Both the position numbers and the translations under genes were made by a program. Below are positions 22,054 to 31,730 of a stretch of DNA of 64,000 nt, in pieces. The notes below the pieces were generated by a model, which saw only the letters and a list, made by a program, of their open reading frames with translations, was not told where the DNA came from and ran no database searches. The DNA comes from Phlyctochytrium arcticum (lineage: Eukaryota > Chytridiomycota > Chytridiomycetes > Chytridiales > Chytridiaceae). Within the stretch, counting starts at the first letter, position 1, and the number at the start of each line of letters is the position of its first letter. The stretch spans positions 46,266-110,265 of the forward strand of contig JAHLKI010000049.1 of NCBI GenBank assembly GCA_025602905.1, given 5' to 3'.

Positions 22054-23589
22054 ATGTATGTTATCCGTTCGCCCCTCCTCCGGGCCACTCCCACTCCTAG
22101 TAGTGCCCTTTTACCTCCGGGATTGGAAATTACACCAACCGCTCTGGGCGCTCCGGGAAGAGTTCAAGTACCGACCAACCAAGGAGAAGGCCTCAGTTTG
22201 AATGCTGATGAAGTCACGCAGGACTTGGACTTTGATTTTACTTTTGAGACCGTGAAAGATAAAAACGACGCAAACAGGATCATGGATTTCGAGGAAGAGG
22301 AGCTGGATCAGGAGCTTCAAAGGGCCCGAGAAGAATTGGCTCGCTTGACTCGCGTGCGGGAATTGAAGCAGGCCAAACGCCTCGAGTTAGTGGAGTTGCA
22401 GAAGAAGATCCAAGCGGAGAAGGATTTGGCGTCTGACGATCTAGGCGTTCCCGAACAGGGTCAGGGGAGAGGCGGTCCTCACCTTCAGTCCCAAGCTGCT
22501 TATCGTCAATCGTCCCCTGATATCCGCAACCCGTTCCAAACACCGGTGGCCGGGACCCGATTCTTTCGGTCGGACGGTCGTCAGAATACTCGCGGATCGG
22601 CCGTTGCCTCACTACCCATGCAGAACTCACTCGGCCCGCGAGAAGAAAGCAGTGGCCGGATGGAGATGGATTCGCAAGAGGAACTCAGGCGTGAGAAGCT
22701 ACGTAAGAAGCTACGACTCATCCGCGAAGGGGTTGCCCCAGAAGCTAGATTCAAAGGAAGGGTTGGGGAGACCGACAAGCGGACGCTCGCTGGGTTTGAA
22801 GCGGAAGTGCGCAGGGCGTTCGAAGAGCAGGAGCTTGAGCTATACAACGCTGATCCACGATTCCAGCAACTAGTTCTGTATACAATGCGGCATTTCCTCC
22901 ATCCGGATGGGAAAGCGTTTGACATGTATCAACAATGCATCCAAGGTTGGACTACCTACGACGATTTCATCCGGGATCTGTACCTTCGCTTCTTGCGGCC
23001 TAATTCTGATGCCCAAATGATTGCAGAATGGGAAGCGTCGGAGCAAGGCTCCAAGAGTTTTCTGGAATGGAAGGCCGAATTGGATAAGCTTTGGGAATCG
23101 TTGGGAATGCACATGGGTCGGCACATTTACCTCAACAAGCTAAAGGAGCGTGCCCATCCCGAGGTTATCAGCAAAATCGGGGCTCGTCTTCACCGCCTAG
23201 AGGAAGAGGATTTGGTCGATGAAATGGGTTTGGAAGACCAGTTTCGCGTGGCTCAAAGGAAAGGGAAAGGACATAACACCGGCGATTCTACACCCGCGAT
23301 GAACGGCAGGCTTCCCCGTGAGCAATATCAAAAATTGCGGGAGAAGCTTCGGGCGGAGTTGGCGAAGGAAATGCGGGCCGGTGCGGCAGCAAAGACACCC
23401 TCTTCGTCGGCTACAAATTCCGCGCCTTCACCTGTATTGGCGCCTCCGACACCTGCCCGAACCTACACCAAAGTAGAGACACCGGAGGAGTATGCTAAAC
23501 GTGTCTCGGGAATTACTTGCTATAAGTGTCAACGGAAAGGTCAGTTGCAAACAAATGTCCTGGTGGGGCCAGTGTCAATGCTACCATAG
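22054..23589 (+). pseudogene. Retrotransposon gag (capsid/nucleocapsid), frame broken in zinc knuckle
   Basis: Starts at MYVIRSPLLRATPT; an upstream in-frame Met at 21973 is less likely. It contains a coiled-coil region (EEELDQELQRAREELARLTR), a gag capsid-like region with FLHPDGKAFDMYQQ and FLEWKAELDKLWESLG, and a nucleocapsid knuckle beginning CYKCQRKG at about 23518. The frame is lost inside the knuckle: the expected His and final Cys are read in the next frame, where ANKCPGG appears at about 23552. A single-base deletion near 23540 explains this. A programmed frameshift is a less likely alternative. Confidence 0.85.
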
Positions 23590-24932
23590 TTCGATTTCCC
23601 TCGGCTGCCCCAGAGGAGGCAGTACCCGGTCCGAGCTCAAATCCTGCAGCCGCTCAGCAGGTAGATAATGAAGGGGACGCTCGCATTGCTGCACTGGGCG
23701 GCAAGGTGTCCCCGGCGTCTCGTTTTGGTCAGGGGGGTCGGAGTTATGCCGATGCTGTTACCGCCTGGCAGGACGGGAGGCGGAGGGTGAAGCCCGAGAA
23801 AGCTTCCCCGGTCAAGAAGAAGGAGAAGGACGAAAGCCATGCGCCCCCTTCTCCGCTGCTGGCGAGTGATTTCCCCATGTCGCCAAGCAGTTCAGGTGTC
23901 GCGGCTGCTGTCTCTGTCCCGATCACCAATCAAATGTCTGAAGAAACGATGCGGCAAAGGCAACCGCACGCTGACGACAAACCTGGGAACAATTTAGATT
24001 CAGTTTCACCTCAACAATCTGTGAAGGATTGGAAAGAGGTTGTGGGCGGGCCGACGTCCGTGGGAAAAGTTTATACTATCATTGCACAAGTTGGTGGTCA
24101 CAACGCGGTGTTACTGGTGGATCCCGCGGCCAACGTTCAGATGCTCGATAACCGTTTTGTCAAGATGCACCGATTTGGACGTATTGATCACAGTGAACGT
24201 CGCAAAATCGGGACTGGCTTTCGTGGCTCCTATGGGACATCGGCGGCCGGGACAGTGCAAACGGTGCAAGTGCTCGACGTGTCCCGTCGGGTGTATTTTG
24301 AGGTTGGAGCCGTGGACGGCTTTGACGGTATTTTGGGGACGGAATGGTTGGCCGCGGTCGGAGCGCAACAGTGTTGGAGCACCGATCGTTTGGTGATTGG
24401 CGGTACTATTGAGCACGGCGTGGAAGTTCCACACGCGCAGAAGCATAAGCTGGTACGGGCCATTACTGCCATTCAAGCAAATCATATCGAGGAATCCCCC
24501 CTAGACGCACCCCCCGCCTTCGATGTTATTCGAACCATCTTCATCTCGGACACGGGGCCTGCTATGTTTCCTGCATGGGCTGCGGCATTGGAAGCTCTGA
24601 AGGAACCAGGCTCGGATCTTACCATAGACATGGCCACTGATATTGTTCGGACCTTTGGTGAAGGGATTGGAGTGATTCGCCCCGACAATACTTTGCCTCC
24701 CGGGCTTCCTCCACTACGCGAAGGCATGAACCATACCTTCATTATGAAACGCGATGCGCCGCCACTACCGAAGCGAGCCATTCGTTACCCCTTACGCTAT
24801 GAGCAGCAGATGCGGGACAAGGAGGAAAAATACGAGCGGGATGGGCGATGGTATCGGTCATCGGACCCGGAAGCCAGTGCCAACATTTGTTGTTCCCAAA
24901 AAGGACCCTGTCTCTGGTCGCCTCGTCTTTGA
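23541..24932 (+). pseudogene. Retrotransposon protease region
   Basis: Continues from the knuckle in a shifted frame. A Pro/Ser-rich linker is followed by an aspartic-protease-like segment. The usual D-S/T-G-A catalytic tripeptide appears as LLVDPAANVQML at about 24113, and the C-terminal ILGTEWLAAVGA-like flap is present at about 24330. D-P-A in place of D-S/T-G would be expected to damage or alter the active site. The frame ends at 24932, just after the RT frame takes over. Confidence 0.8.
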
Positions 24933-25449
24933 TGAGCGTGCCCGTAACCGGCAAAAGGAATTGGTGCGATACACACTTCCAAATACTGATGGCATTCGCG
25001 ATGCGGTACAGGCGGCGGATTTTGCAAGTCAGTTCGATCAGATTAGTGCTTATGAGCAGTTCCGTGTGAATCCGGATTGCGAGAAGCATACTGCCTTCTT
25101 GACTCCGTCGGGCCAGTTCCGGTCTCGCGTTTTATCAATGGGAGATACCAATGGCGTGGCAAATTTCCAACGGGCTTCTGAGGTTACCGCTGGACCTAAG
25201 CTCGGTAAGAGCATTCGCCCATACTTGGACAACTTCGTCGTTACTACCAAGGGTACCTTGTTCGAGCATGCGTCGGAGTGTCTGTGGTTGCTGGCTCGGT
25301 TCCGAGAATGCGAATGGTACATCGGATCTTACGAGTTTTGTCCCCCCAAGATGGAGGCTCTGGGGAGTTTGATCGGTGGCTGGCGTTCGTCTTCCTGGAG
25401 TCAAGGTCATGAAGACAATTCTGGACATTCCCACGCCCACGTCCATTGA
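24884..25449 (+). pseudogene. Reverse transcriptase segment
   Basis: Reads KPVPTFVVPKKD, then YTLPNTDGIRDAV, then SQFDQISAYEQFRV (motif A with Asp), PSGQFRSRVLSMG (motif B area) and YLDNFVV at about 25228. The last corresponds to the YxDD box; its second Asp is Asn here. The frame leaves the homologous sequence near 25375 (LGSLI...), where RNase H resumes in another frame. Confidence 0.85.
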
Positions 25450-26008
25450 CCAAGTAGATCGCATGTTGGGTGCCTTTCAATTTGTGGCAGAGCATTCGCT
25501 GGATACGGTTGCGGAACGTTCGCTGTTGGCGGATATCGTGAAGCATCGCAAGACGAAAGGACGCAAGTCTACTGCCCGGCCTCCCCCCTTCAACATGAAC
25601 GGTCGGTTCATGTGGACCCCTACACACCAAGCGGCTTGGGATCGCATGAAGAATGAGATGTCTCGGTGCATGCAGCTCCGAGTCTTCGCGGTCGACGATC
25701 CTAACCTTCGTACTTACCTTATCACCGATGCTAGTCTCGTGGGAATTGCTGGCTACTTGGCCCAAGGTCCGGTATCTGGAACATGGAAGGATGCATGGCC
25801 TATCCGGTGCTGGTCGCGCGCATATGCCGCCGCCGAACGCAACTATACGACTACAGAGCAAGAGAAGTTGGCGGTAGTCGAGTCCCTGTCCCATTACGAA
25901 CATTTCTTACGGGGCGTGGCATTTACTGTCTGTACTGATCATGAGGCTCTGATCCCACAAGGCATGGGTATGTCTGCTCCCATTGCGAATCGCCGGGATG
26001 CCCGCTGA
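25376..26008 (+). pseudogene. RNase H segment of pol
   Basis: Starts in the RT thumb/connection (VKVMKTILDIPTPTSIDQV) and continues into gypsy RNase H: TYLITDASLVGIAGYLAQ, TTTEQEKLAVVESL and VCTDHEAL carry the expected Asp, Glu and Asp-His. It ends near 26005 at another frame change. Confidence 0.85.
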
Positions 26009-26010
26009 GT

Positions 26011-27894
26011 TTGTATTTGACGTCTTTTGCACCCACATGGCAGCATATCGCGGGAACGGACAATGTGCTAGCTGACACACTCTCTCGGCTTTGGGATGGA
26101 CATCGTGTGATAGACGCCAGCACTCAGCCTACGATCGATAATGACGATGGCGATGAGGGCTCGGCTTGGCGTTGGAATGCCTTCAATGGCGCCGGAACTT
26201 CGGAATCCTTCTCCGCGTTCCCTGAAGCGCGAGTAATGGCTTGCTCTGGGGAGAGCGCGTCGTCTGAAGCTACCCTGCGGCAGCGCCTGACAATGGCCTT
26301 TGGTGACGGGTTTGATACGGCTCTGGTGACCTGTTTGCGAGAAGATTCCCGTTGGGGCCCAGTTTGGGCCGAGCCTACCCTACACCCCGGGTTCTCAGTT
26401 CACGACGACTTTCTTTTTCTCGACGAGACTCGCCTGGTGGTTCCCTCGTCCATGAAGTGGTCGGACACTCGTCTCCAGACGCTGCTCATTGAAATTGCCC
26501 ATTTGGAGCTGGCTCACGTTGGAGCTGAGCGCACCTACACTCATTTACGCAATGGATTTTACTGGAAAGGCATGTTTGGCGACGTCACTGAGTTTGTTCG
26601 CGAATGTGACCGCTGTCAACGGGCCAAGTCTCGCTATGTTCCCGAGCCAGGTCTGGCCATGGCCATGCCTATCGTTGGCCATCTTGGGGAGCACATTGCC
26701 ATGGACTTCGTTGGTCCTCTTCCCACAATCCGTGACTACGACATGGTCTGGCATATCCAAGATCGACCAAGCGGTAAATCCCTCTTGGTTCCCTGGAAGT
26801 CGACCGGTACAGCCCGCGATCTGGCTGACCTCTTTATGGAACGGGTCTATTCCCGATGGGGATTGCCATTGGATATTTTAAGTGACAGGGATACGAAGTT
26901 CACTTCCAAATTTTGGGAGGCTGTGATGGCCGCATTTCCTGTAGCACTTCGTCGTACCACCGCTTTCCGACCTAACGTTGATGGCCAGGTCGAGCGTCGA
27001 CACCGTGATCTCAATGAAAGTTTACGGGCGATGATCGACGGGAGCCATGAGCGCTGGCTCTCCGCCTTGCCCCTCCTCGAGTTTCGCGCTAGTGCTGCCG
27101 TTTCGCGCACGACCGGTCACAGCCCTTTCACTCTCACGATCGGGTTTATTCCCTCCATGCTCAAGCCTTTGCTCGGTACGCCTTCTGGACCTCAAGACGC
27201 CGATGAGTGGCTTTTGAACCTCGAGACGCTACGCATGGATGCGGCGGATTCAACTCGTACAGCAAAAGTTGATCAGGTCCTCAGTGCGAACACGGGCAAA
27301 GGGGAGCAAATTTCCTATCAGCCGGGCGATCGCGTTCTTCTGAGCACCAAAAACCTCAAGTTGAAGTATCAAACGGTGGCCAAGCTCAAAGACAAGTGGA
27401 CTGGCCCTTTCTACGTCAAGGAACACTCTGGTCGAACAGTTTATCTGGAACTCCCCGCTCATTGGCGTATTTTCCCGAAGTTCGACGTTTCCTTGCTCAA
27501 GCCATACCACGGTCCTCCTGATCGCTTCCCTGGCGACTTTCCCATGCTCGATGACGAAGGCCAAGAAACGTGGCAGGTTGAAAAGATTCTCGATCACCGT
27601 TGGAACCGTCGACAGAAACGAACTGAGTACCGGGTTCGTTGGGAAGGATTCTCGGCTGCTGCCGACACTTGGGAGCCCATCACCCATTTTCATCCAAACT
27701 CGCGTGAACTCGCCGAGTACCAGCAACTGCTCCCGGAGTCGGCCGCCCCTGCCGCTCCTGTTTCTGCGTTGCCCCCTGTCAGTGTTTTGCCGTCTCCGTC
27801 CCTGCCCGACGCGCCTCCTGTGGTCAGCGCTTCTTCGGTTGAGCCCCCCGTGCGAGTGCTGCGCACTCGACGTGTGCCTCTGGGGAGGATGTAG
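26011..27894 (+). CDS. Integrase with C-terminal chromodomain
   Basis: 627 codons, open to the 3' LTR. The RNase H tail (TDNVLADTLSRLWDG) is followed by an HHCC zinc finger (HLELAHVGAERTYTH ... CDRCQRAKSR), then the DDE core: Asp in MDFVGPL (about residue 231), Asp in ILSDRDTKF (about 290) and Glu in DGQVERRHRD (about 327), spacing close to DD35E. Next come a GPF/Y-type region (DKWTGPFYVKEHSGRTVYLEL) and a chromodomain (WQVEKILDHRW, YRVRWEGF, DTWEP). Chromodomains target chromoviruses to heterochromatin. The tail is Pro/Ala/Val-rich. The start is not a real initiation site, because this is the end of a polyprotein. Confidence 0.92.
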   Translation: MYLTSFAPTWQHIAGTDNVLADTLSRLWDGHRVIDASTQPTIDNDDGDEGSAWRWNAFNGAGTSESFSAFPEARVMACSGESASSEATLRQRLTMAFGDGFDTALVTCLREDSRWGPVWAEPTLHPGFSVHDDFLFLDETRLVVPSSMKWSDTRLQTLLIEIAHLELAHVGAERTYTHLRNGFYWKGMFGDVTEFVRECDRCQRAKSRYVPEPGLAMAMPIVGHLGEHIAMDFVGPLPTIRDYDMVWHIQDRPSGKSLLVPWKSTGTARDLADLFMERVYSRWGLPLDILSDRDTKFTSKFWEAVMAAFPVALRRTTAFRPNVDGQVERRHRDLNESLRAMIDGSHERWLSALPLLEFRASAAVSRTTGHSPFTLTIGFIPSMLKPLLGTPSGPQDADEWLLNLETLRMDAADSTRTAKVDQVLSANTGKGEQISYQPGDRVLLSTKNLKLKYQTVAKLKDKWTGPFYVKEHSGRTVYLELPAHWRIFPKFDVSLLKPYHGPPDRFPGDFPMLDDEGQETWQVEKILDHRWNRRQKRTEYRVRWEGFSAAADTWEPITHFHPNSRELAEYQQLLPESAAPAAPVSALPPVSVLPSPSLPDAPPVVSASSVEPPVRVLRTRRVPLGRM

Positions 27895-28113
27895 GAGAAC
27901 GAGTTTGATTCACGCGGACATTTAGAACGGCGGGATCGCTGGTGCGACCCTGCGCCACGTTCGAAAAACCCCCTTTCATAGATAGTCGGACTTTTGTAAA
28001 GTAGAGTTCTTTAGGTCGATAGTATAGATCATTCTATACTTGAATTCTTGAATACATTGCTCAACACAGTCAGTTTTAGTATCGTATTCAGGTCTGTAGT
28101 CTCGGCTACTACA
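27890..28113 (+). repeat. 3' LTR of the chromovirus
   Basis: 224 bp; one extra C in the CCCCC run and three substitutions relative to the 5' LTR. Followed by TAAAA. Confidence 0.95.
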
Positions 28114-28151
28114 TAAAACGACGTCGGATTTGCTTGGAACCTGTGGTATCC
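28114..28151. repeat. Repeat X, copy 1, middle fragment
   Basis: Continues copy 1 after the gypsy element (TAAAACGACGTCGGATTT ... GGTATCC) and stops exactly at the solo LTR. Confidence 0.85.
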
Positions 28152-28626
28152 TGTAACAGATCTCGATCTGTTAGTCATATTTATTCAACATCACATTACC
28201 AGTACACTAGAACCAAAAGAACCAATCTCGCCACGAATCTTCCCAGGCTTCCCGGACCTCAACGGTACGACGCGATCAAGCTCGTAGGATCACAACCGTC
28301 AGCCAAAAGACTTCCCCGTCCCATCTTGGAGTGTGCCACCAAGATGGCAAATGCCTCTCGCCAATCAGAAGCCAAGAAGAACCCGGGAACGTTAACGATT
28401 GGTCGAGATCACCAAAGAGCGCCAACCTCCAGCCCGAGAACACTAGCCTAGACGGACGTTTATGATCCCCTCACACTTAGGTAGCTTTCCCGTAGATTTT
28501 CCTATAAAAGCCGCCTGTTTGCGTCCCCCTTTTGAAAAAGACCAGACAGTACTGTGAAGTTCAATATATATTCATATTTGTTGTTACTTCTACCTTGCCT
28601 ACGATCTGTCCCTGCTGCCTGTTACA
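28152..28626 (+). mobile_element. Solo LTR (475 bp)
   Basis: Begins TGTAACAG and ends CTGTTACA, a perfect 8-bp terminal inversion, and is flanked by TATCC on both sides (28147-28151 and 28627-28631). The undisturbed repeat X copy has an unbroken GGTATCCCCAAGG at this point, confirming the insertion. It carries a TATAAAAG box near 28503, typical of an LTR promoter. It is unrelated to the chromovirus LTR. Recombination between the LTRs of a complete element would leave this structure. Orientation is inferred from the TATA box. Confidence 0.85.
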
Positions 28627-28672
28627 TATCCCCAAGGCCACAGTCTAACACCCGTGTTGCTGTTCCTATACT
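28627..28672. repeat. Repeat X, copy 1, right fragment
   Basis: TATCCCCAAGGCCACAGTCT and following bases match the end of copy 2 at 28841-28886. Confidence 0.8.
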
Positions 28673-28698
28673 CTTGATGCTGGGGATTTCGGAAAGGC

Positions 28699-28886
28699 AC
28701 CAGCAACCACAGCTGGCGAGTTTCGATGCTCCGTAATCCCCATTTGTAGTGGGTGGGGGTGGACGGCTCGGGGAACGGCCACTTGCCCAGTTTGGCTGGC
28801 ATTTGGTAAAACGACGTCGGATTTGTTTGGAACCTGTGGTATCCCCAAGGCCACAGTCTAACACCCGTGTCGCCGTTCCCAACCCT
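28699..28886. repeat. Repeat X, copy 2, intact
   Basis: Uninterrupted copy of about 188 bp that shows both empty insertion sites: GGTAAAACGACG for the chromovirus and GGTATCCCCAAGG for the solo LTR. Nature unknown. Both copies keep a minus-strand open frame. Confidence 0.8.
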
Positions 28887-29254
28887 TTCCTTTAGCATAC
28901 CAGTACTAATCTACTTCGCGCCCTTTTTTGGAGCTGGATTACCAAGAATTTTTGCGAAAACGCATTTGTCCCGGGTACGAGCTCGAGTTTCTAGTCCTCA
29001 TCGTTGTTGCACTCTGGTTGCGCAGAAGGGGGACGTTACCGCGTTGTCCGTCGATCCCCCGCCCGCCCCTGGGAGGTATGCCGGAATTGCCTGCCTCTGG
29101 CATCGTCGCTCACAAAAGTACATTAGTCAAGCCTTGCCATCCTCCTCGCTTCCCCCCGCCCTTCCTCTGCGTTGTCGCCCGTCGCCCCTTCCGCTACGTC
29201 GGTCGCTGTCCCTGTTTCCGGTGCCCCGGTAAGTATGCATCATGCCTTGCCAGA
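28887..29254. other. Interval without a recognised gene
   Basis: Two overlapping plus frames (from 28867 and 28928) are Pro/Arg/Leu-rich and show no family signature. Confidence 0.35.
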
Positions 29255-29540
29255 AAGTGGCTATGATTGTGGCAGAGAGTGCCTAGGTTCGGGCAGAGAG
29301 TGCCTAAGTGGGGGCACAGAGTGCCTAGGTTCGGGCAGAGAGTGCCTAAGTTGGGGTACAGAGTGCCTAAGCTCGGACAGAGAGTGCCTAAGTTGGGGCA
29401 GAGAGCGCCTAAGTTGGGGCAGAGAGTGCCTAAGTTTCGGCAGAGAGTGCAGTTTTGGCAGAGAGTGCCCAAGTTCGGGTCAGAAAGTGACTATGATTGG
29501 ATTGCCGCAGAGAGTGCCTAAGTTGGGGCAAATTCATGTA
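29255..29540. repeat. 21-bp minisatellite, about a dozen imperfect copies
   Basis: Unit close to GGCAGAGAGTGCCTAAGTTGG. A 21-bp period is seven codons, so several frames stay open through the array: plus-strand RVPKLGQ and ECLSWGR repeats and minus-strand GTLCPNL repeats. Open frames here reflect the period, not evidence of coding. Confidence 0.88.
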
Positions 29541-29700
29541 ATAGAGAACGAGAAGGGCTAGACGATTGCGGGATAGGTGATAAAATGTGATAGTTTGTTC
29601 GTTCTTCTTATATTCAACCGATTCTTGGTATATTCAAACAACACACCATTCAATGTTTTTTACGTATCTGGACAGGGTGTGATACATTCTGCCCGAAACG

Positions 29701-30090
29701 TCAAACTGTAGTGTAAAAAACAGTACAGTAAGTTCCGGGAAAAATACAATCACCATCCATCAAGTTATCGAGGGAAGAAGAGACGCAAAGATTTCCCAGA
29801 ATATGCTGCCGCAACTCCTCAAGAAGAGTTGCTCCAAAAATTTCAATGGCCCGAGTCTCACTCTGTTGGGGTCTGATGAGCAGCACCCCACGTCGTGCAC
29901 TGTTGATACAGAAGGAAAGTCGCTAGTTCAAAGGGATGCCAAAGTGATCAAAGGGTCAGCATAATACTCACAGATACACATCGACATGGCTTTCTAGTGT
30001 GACCAGACCCCCCCAGCAGCCAATGATTCTACATGCTTGGAAATATCTACCCTCCGCCGTTCTGAAAGGGGTTGTCGCATGGCTGGTATC
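29701..30090 (-). CDS. Possible two-exon coding fragment, unrecognised
   Basis: Two minus-strand segments join in phase across an intron of about 72 nt (29899-29970): CRIIGCWGGLVTLESHVDVY continues as LARRGVLLIRPQQSE, ending in a leucine-rich helix (IEIFGATLLEELRQHILGNL) and a stop at 29701. The text reads like real protein, but the 5' end is unresolved because stops lie upstream near 30100. I recognise no family. Confidence 0.35.
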
Positions 30091-30280
30091 CACAAACACC
30101 TCAATTTAATCCTCCCTGGGTGGTATTACCGCTCCCTCGACCTGGTATTTCGAGTCCTTGTGAATCATTGCAGGACATCTACCCCCTTGCGCTCATTGAC
30201 ATTGATAATGGTTCACCATACCTGTGAACCAAAACCTGACAGTCAGCTATGTCGCTTTCACGGCAGTTTCACCGACTTAC

Positions 30281-30535
30281 TTTGTTCAACATGTATCGCT
30301 CCCCGCCAACCCAGACGGAGTGCGGCAGCTTCCGCCCGCGTCGCGAAATGCATGCTGATTCCGACTTTCCTGTTCCTGCACTGTCGTCAATCGGGTAGTG
30401 ATTATTCCGGAAGAGAAACGCGATAGCGTAAACTTACATGGTGGGGTACCAAGCCCACAAAGCCGGAGAACCCCCAGTTCTCCAGCACCTTCCTAACTTG
30501 TGTGGTGTGGTGAACAAGTCGCTGATAGTTCTGCC
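30281..30535 (-). CDS. Possible spliced exons of an unrecognised small gene
   Basis: Exon 30535-30438 reads NYQRLVHHTTQVRKVLENWG then FSGFVGLVPHH and ends at a good donor (GTAAG). A 57-nt intron leads to exon 30380-30281, which ends at another GTAAGT donor. The first exon is convincing as protein, the rest less so. It follows the two CxxC mini-ORFs on the same strand and might share a transcript with the nearer one, but I found no join that keeps phase. Confidence 0.3.
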
Positions 30536-30560
30536 CTCGGAATATGTAATGCGGGAGTAA

Positions 30561-30656
30561 TTAATCCTTCTCCGTGCACTCTTCGCACGGGTTGGATTCC
30601 GCAAGTGCCTCCAGCTGCTTCAGAGCTGCTTCGATCGAATCTTGATGGGATACCAT
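30561..30656 (-). CDS. Mini-ORF B, 31 residues, CxxC-containing (paralogue of mini-ORF A)
   Basis: Reads MVSHQDSIEAALKQLEALAE, then SNPCEECTEKD and stop. It is clearly paralogous to the ORF at 30762-30866: IEAALxQLEALAE and PCExC are shared. An amphipathic helix is followed by a Cys pair. It could be a small peptide gene or the first exon of a larger gene. Confidence 0.4.
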   Translation of the reverse strand: MVSHQDSIEAALKQLEALAESNPCEECTEKD

Positions 30657-30761
30657 GCTGATGGGTGATGATACTCGTGAGGTAGATTTTCCTTAAAGAA
30701 CCACGCGAGATTGAGACTGGACAAGTCAGATCACACGCAACGTTCGCTACGTGCAACTGCA

Positions 30762-30866
30762 TTACTCGCTCTCGATGCGTTGCGTCTTTTCGGCGCAGGC
30801 TTCACACGGCTTCGCTTCCGCAAGGGCCTCCAGCTGCGCAAGAGCAGCTTCAATGTCGTTGTCCAT
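30762..30866 (-). CDS. Mini-ORF A, 34 residues, CxxC-containing
   Basis: Reads MDNDIEAALAQLEALAEAKP, then CEACAEKTQRIESE and stop. About 106 bp upstream, on the same strand, of the similar mini-ORF B. Flanking DNA of the two is not obviously similar, while the peptide is, which suggests the peptide sequence is conserved. Confidence 0.45.
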   Translation of the reverse strand: MDNDIEAALAQLEALAEAKPCEACAEKTQRIESE

Positions 30867-30974
30867 AATGATTGATGTTAGCAGAGTGAGGGGGAACGGA
30901 TTCAACGAAAAGCGAGGACGTTGTGCAACTTGTGTTTAAAAGAGGAGATGCATGACTGTGCCGCCCAGCGGAGT

Positions 30975-31411
30975 TTACGGTATTTGATCTTCCTCAGCGC
31001 CAGCCTCAGTCCATACTGGAGCCCCATTATGTGTGTGTGATAGTGTGGATGCTGACAGGTTGTGGTGTGGTGGGGGACGATCGTTACAAAGGTTCCTTGC
31101 CCCCGATGTCAGGCAAGAGAAGGCCGGCTCGCATTTGGATAGTGGGCGCACTTCCTTTATGAAGGACTTGCCATCGGCTGCAGTTGGGCCTTTGAGCTGG
31201 AGTGTGTAGTGCACTGGGAGATTGCCTGGTACCCAGCGTGAATAGCACCCGAGAGATACCCGCAGATTATAGGATTCATAACGGAGAAACTTTCTATGGC
31301 CCCGTGGAACACACATTCGCCCAGTCTTTTCCCGCCCTAGCTGTCCCCGGTTGGCATCATTGATGGCAAGATTGGTTGACAAATCCTAGGAGGAGAATCG
31401 GTCGTCGCTCA
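30975..31411 (-). CDS. Hypothetical protein, exon structure uncertain
   Basis: The minus-strand frame starts at 31382 by ATG, or at 31411 (MSDDRFSS) if a short intron removes a TAG near 31386. It contains RKFLRYESYNLRVSLGCYSR then LPVHYTLQLKGP, which reads like a beta-rich domain. After about residue 100 the text becomes low quality, and a donor (GTAACG) near 31086 may end the exon. No family recognised. Confidence 0.35.
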
Positions 31412-31730
31412 TGTTGCCTACGGTCCTTCAACATGGATGGAAATACTGTGCGCACGTTTGTCATGAAAGTAGCGATTTCAGGCCCCTCCGCTCATCCTGC
31501 CGATGCCCTTCGTCAGCTCGCCCTTTTGTTACAGATCTAGGGGTTTTGAGTATACGTGTTCATCAGCTCCCATCGCTCAATCTTCAGCCGATGACACGAA
31601 ATGTGACTAAATCTGCCTGGTTCTTTTTTCCCACGCCTGAGTGTACCGTATGATAGGGCGTTCTTTCGCTATATACTATAATGGAAAAATGTATGGTATG
31701 TCCATCCAAAAATTATACATGCGCAGTATT

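Larger units (their letters stand above)
21592..28113 (+). mobile_element. Ty3/gypsy chromovirus (LTR retrotransposon) with intact LTRs and broken frames
   Basis: LTRs of 223 and 224 bp begin TGTAGGAG and end CTACTACA. Flanks show a 5-bp target duplication TAAAA (21587-21591 and 28114-28118). The LTRs differ by three substitutions and one single-base indel, so insertion is recent. Between them lie gag, protease, reverse transcriptase, RNase H, integrase and a C-terminal chromodomain in the gypsy order, on the plus strand. The coding region is split by four frame changes, near 23540, 24880, 25375 and 26005. The stop codon of the last frame is formed with the first bases of the 3' LTR, and the purine run GGGGAGGA directly before it is the likely polypurine tract. 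I could not identify the tRNA primer site. Confidence 0.95.

Noticed and set aside
29172..29561. Plus-strand ORF of 129 codons through the minisatellite
   Set aside because: It stays open only because the unit is 21 bp; at least three frames are open through the same DNA.
29701..29900. SNAPC3-like C-terminal region
   Set aside because: A leucine-rich helix followed by DCIFPGTYC looked similar, but the zinc-binding CxxC/H region is missing and the joined exon does not fit.
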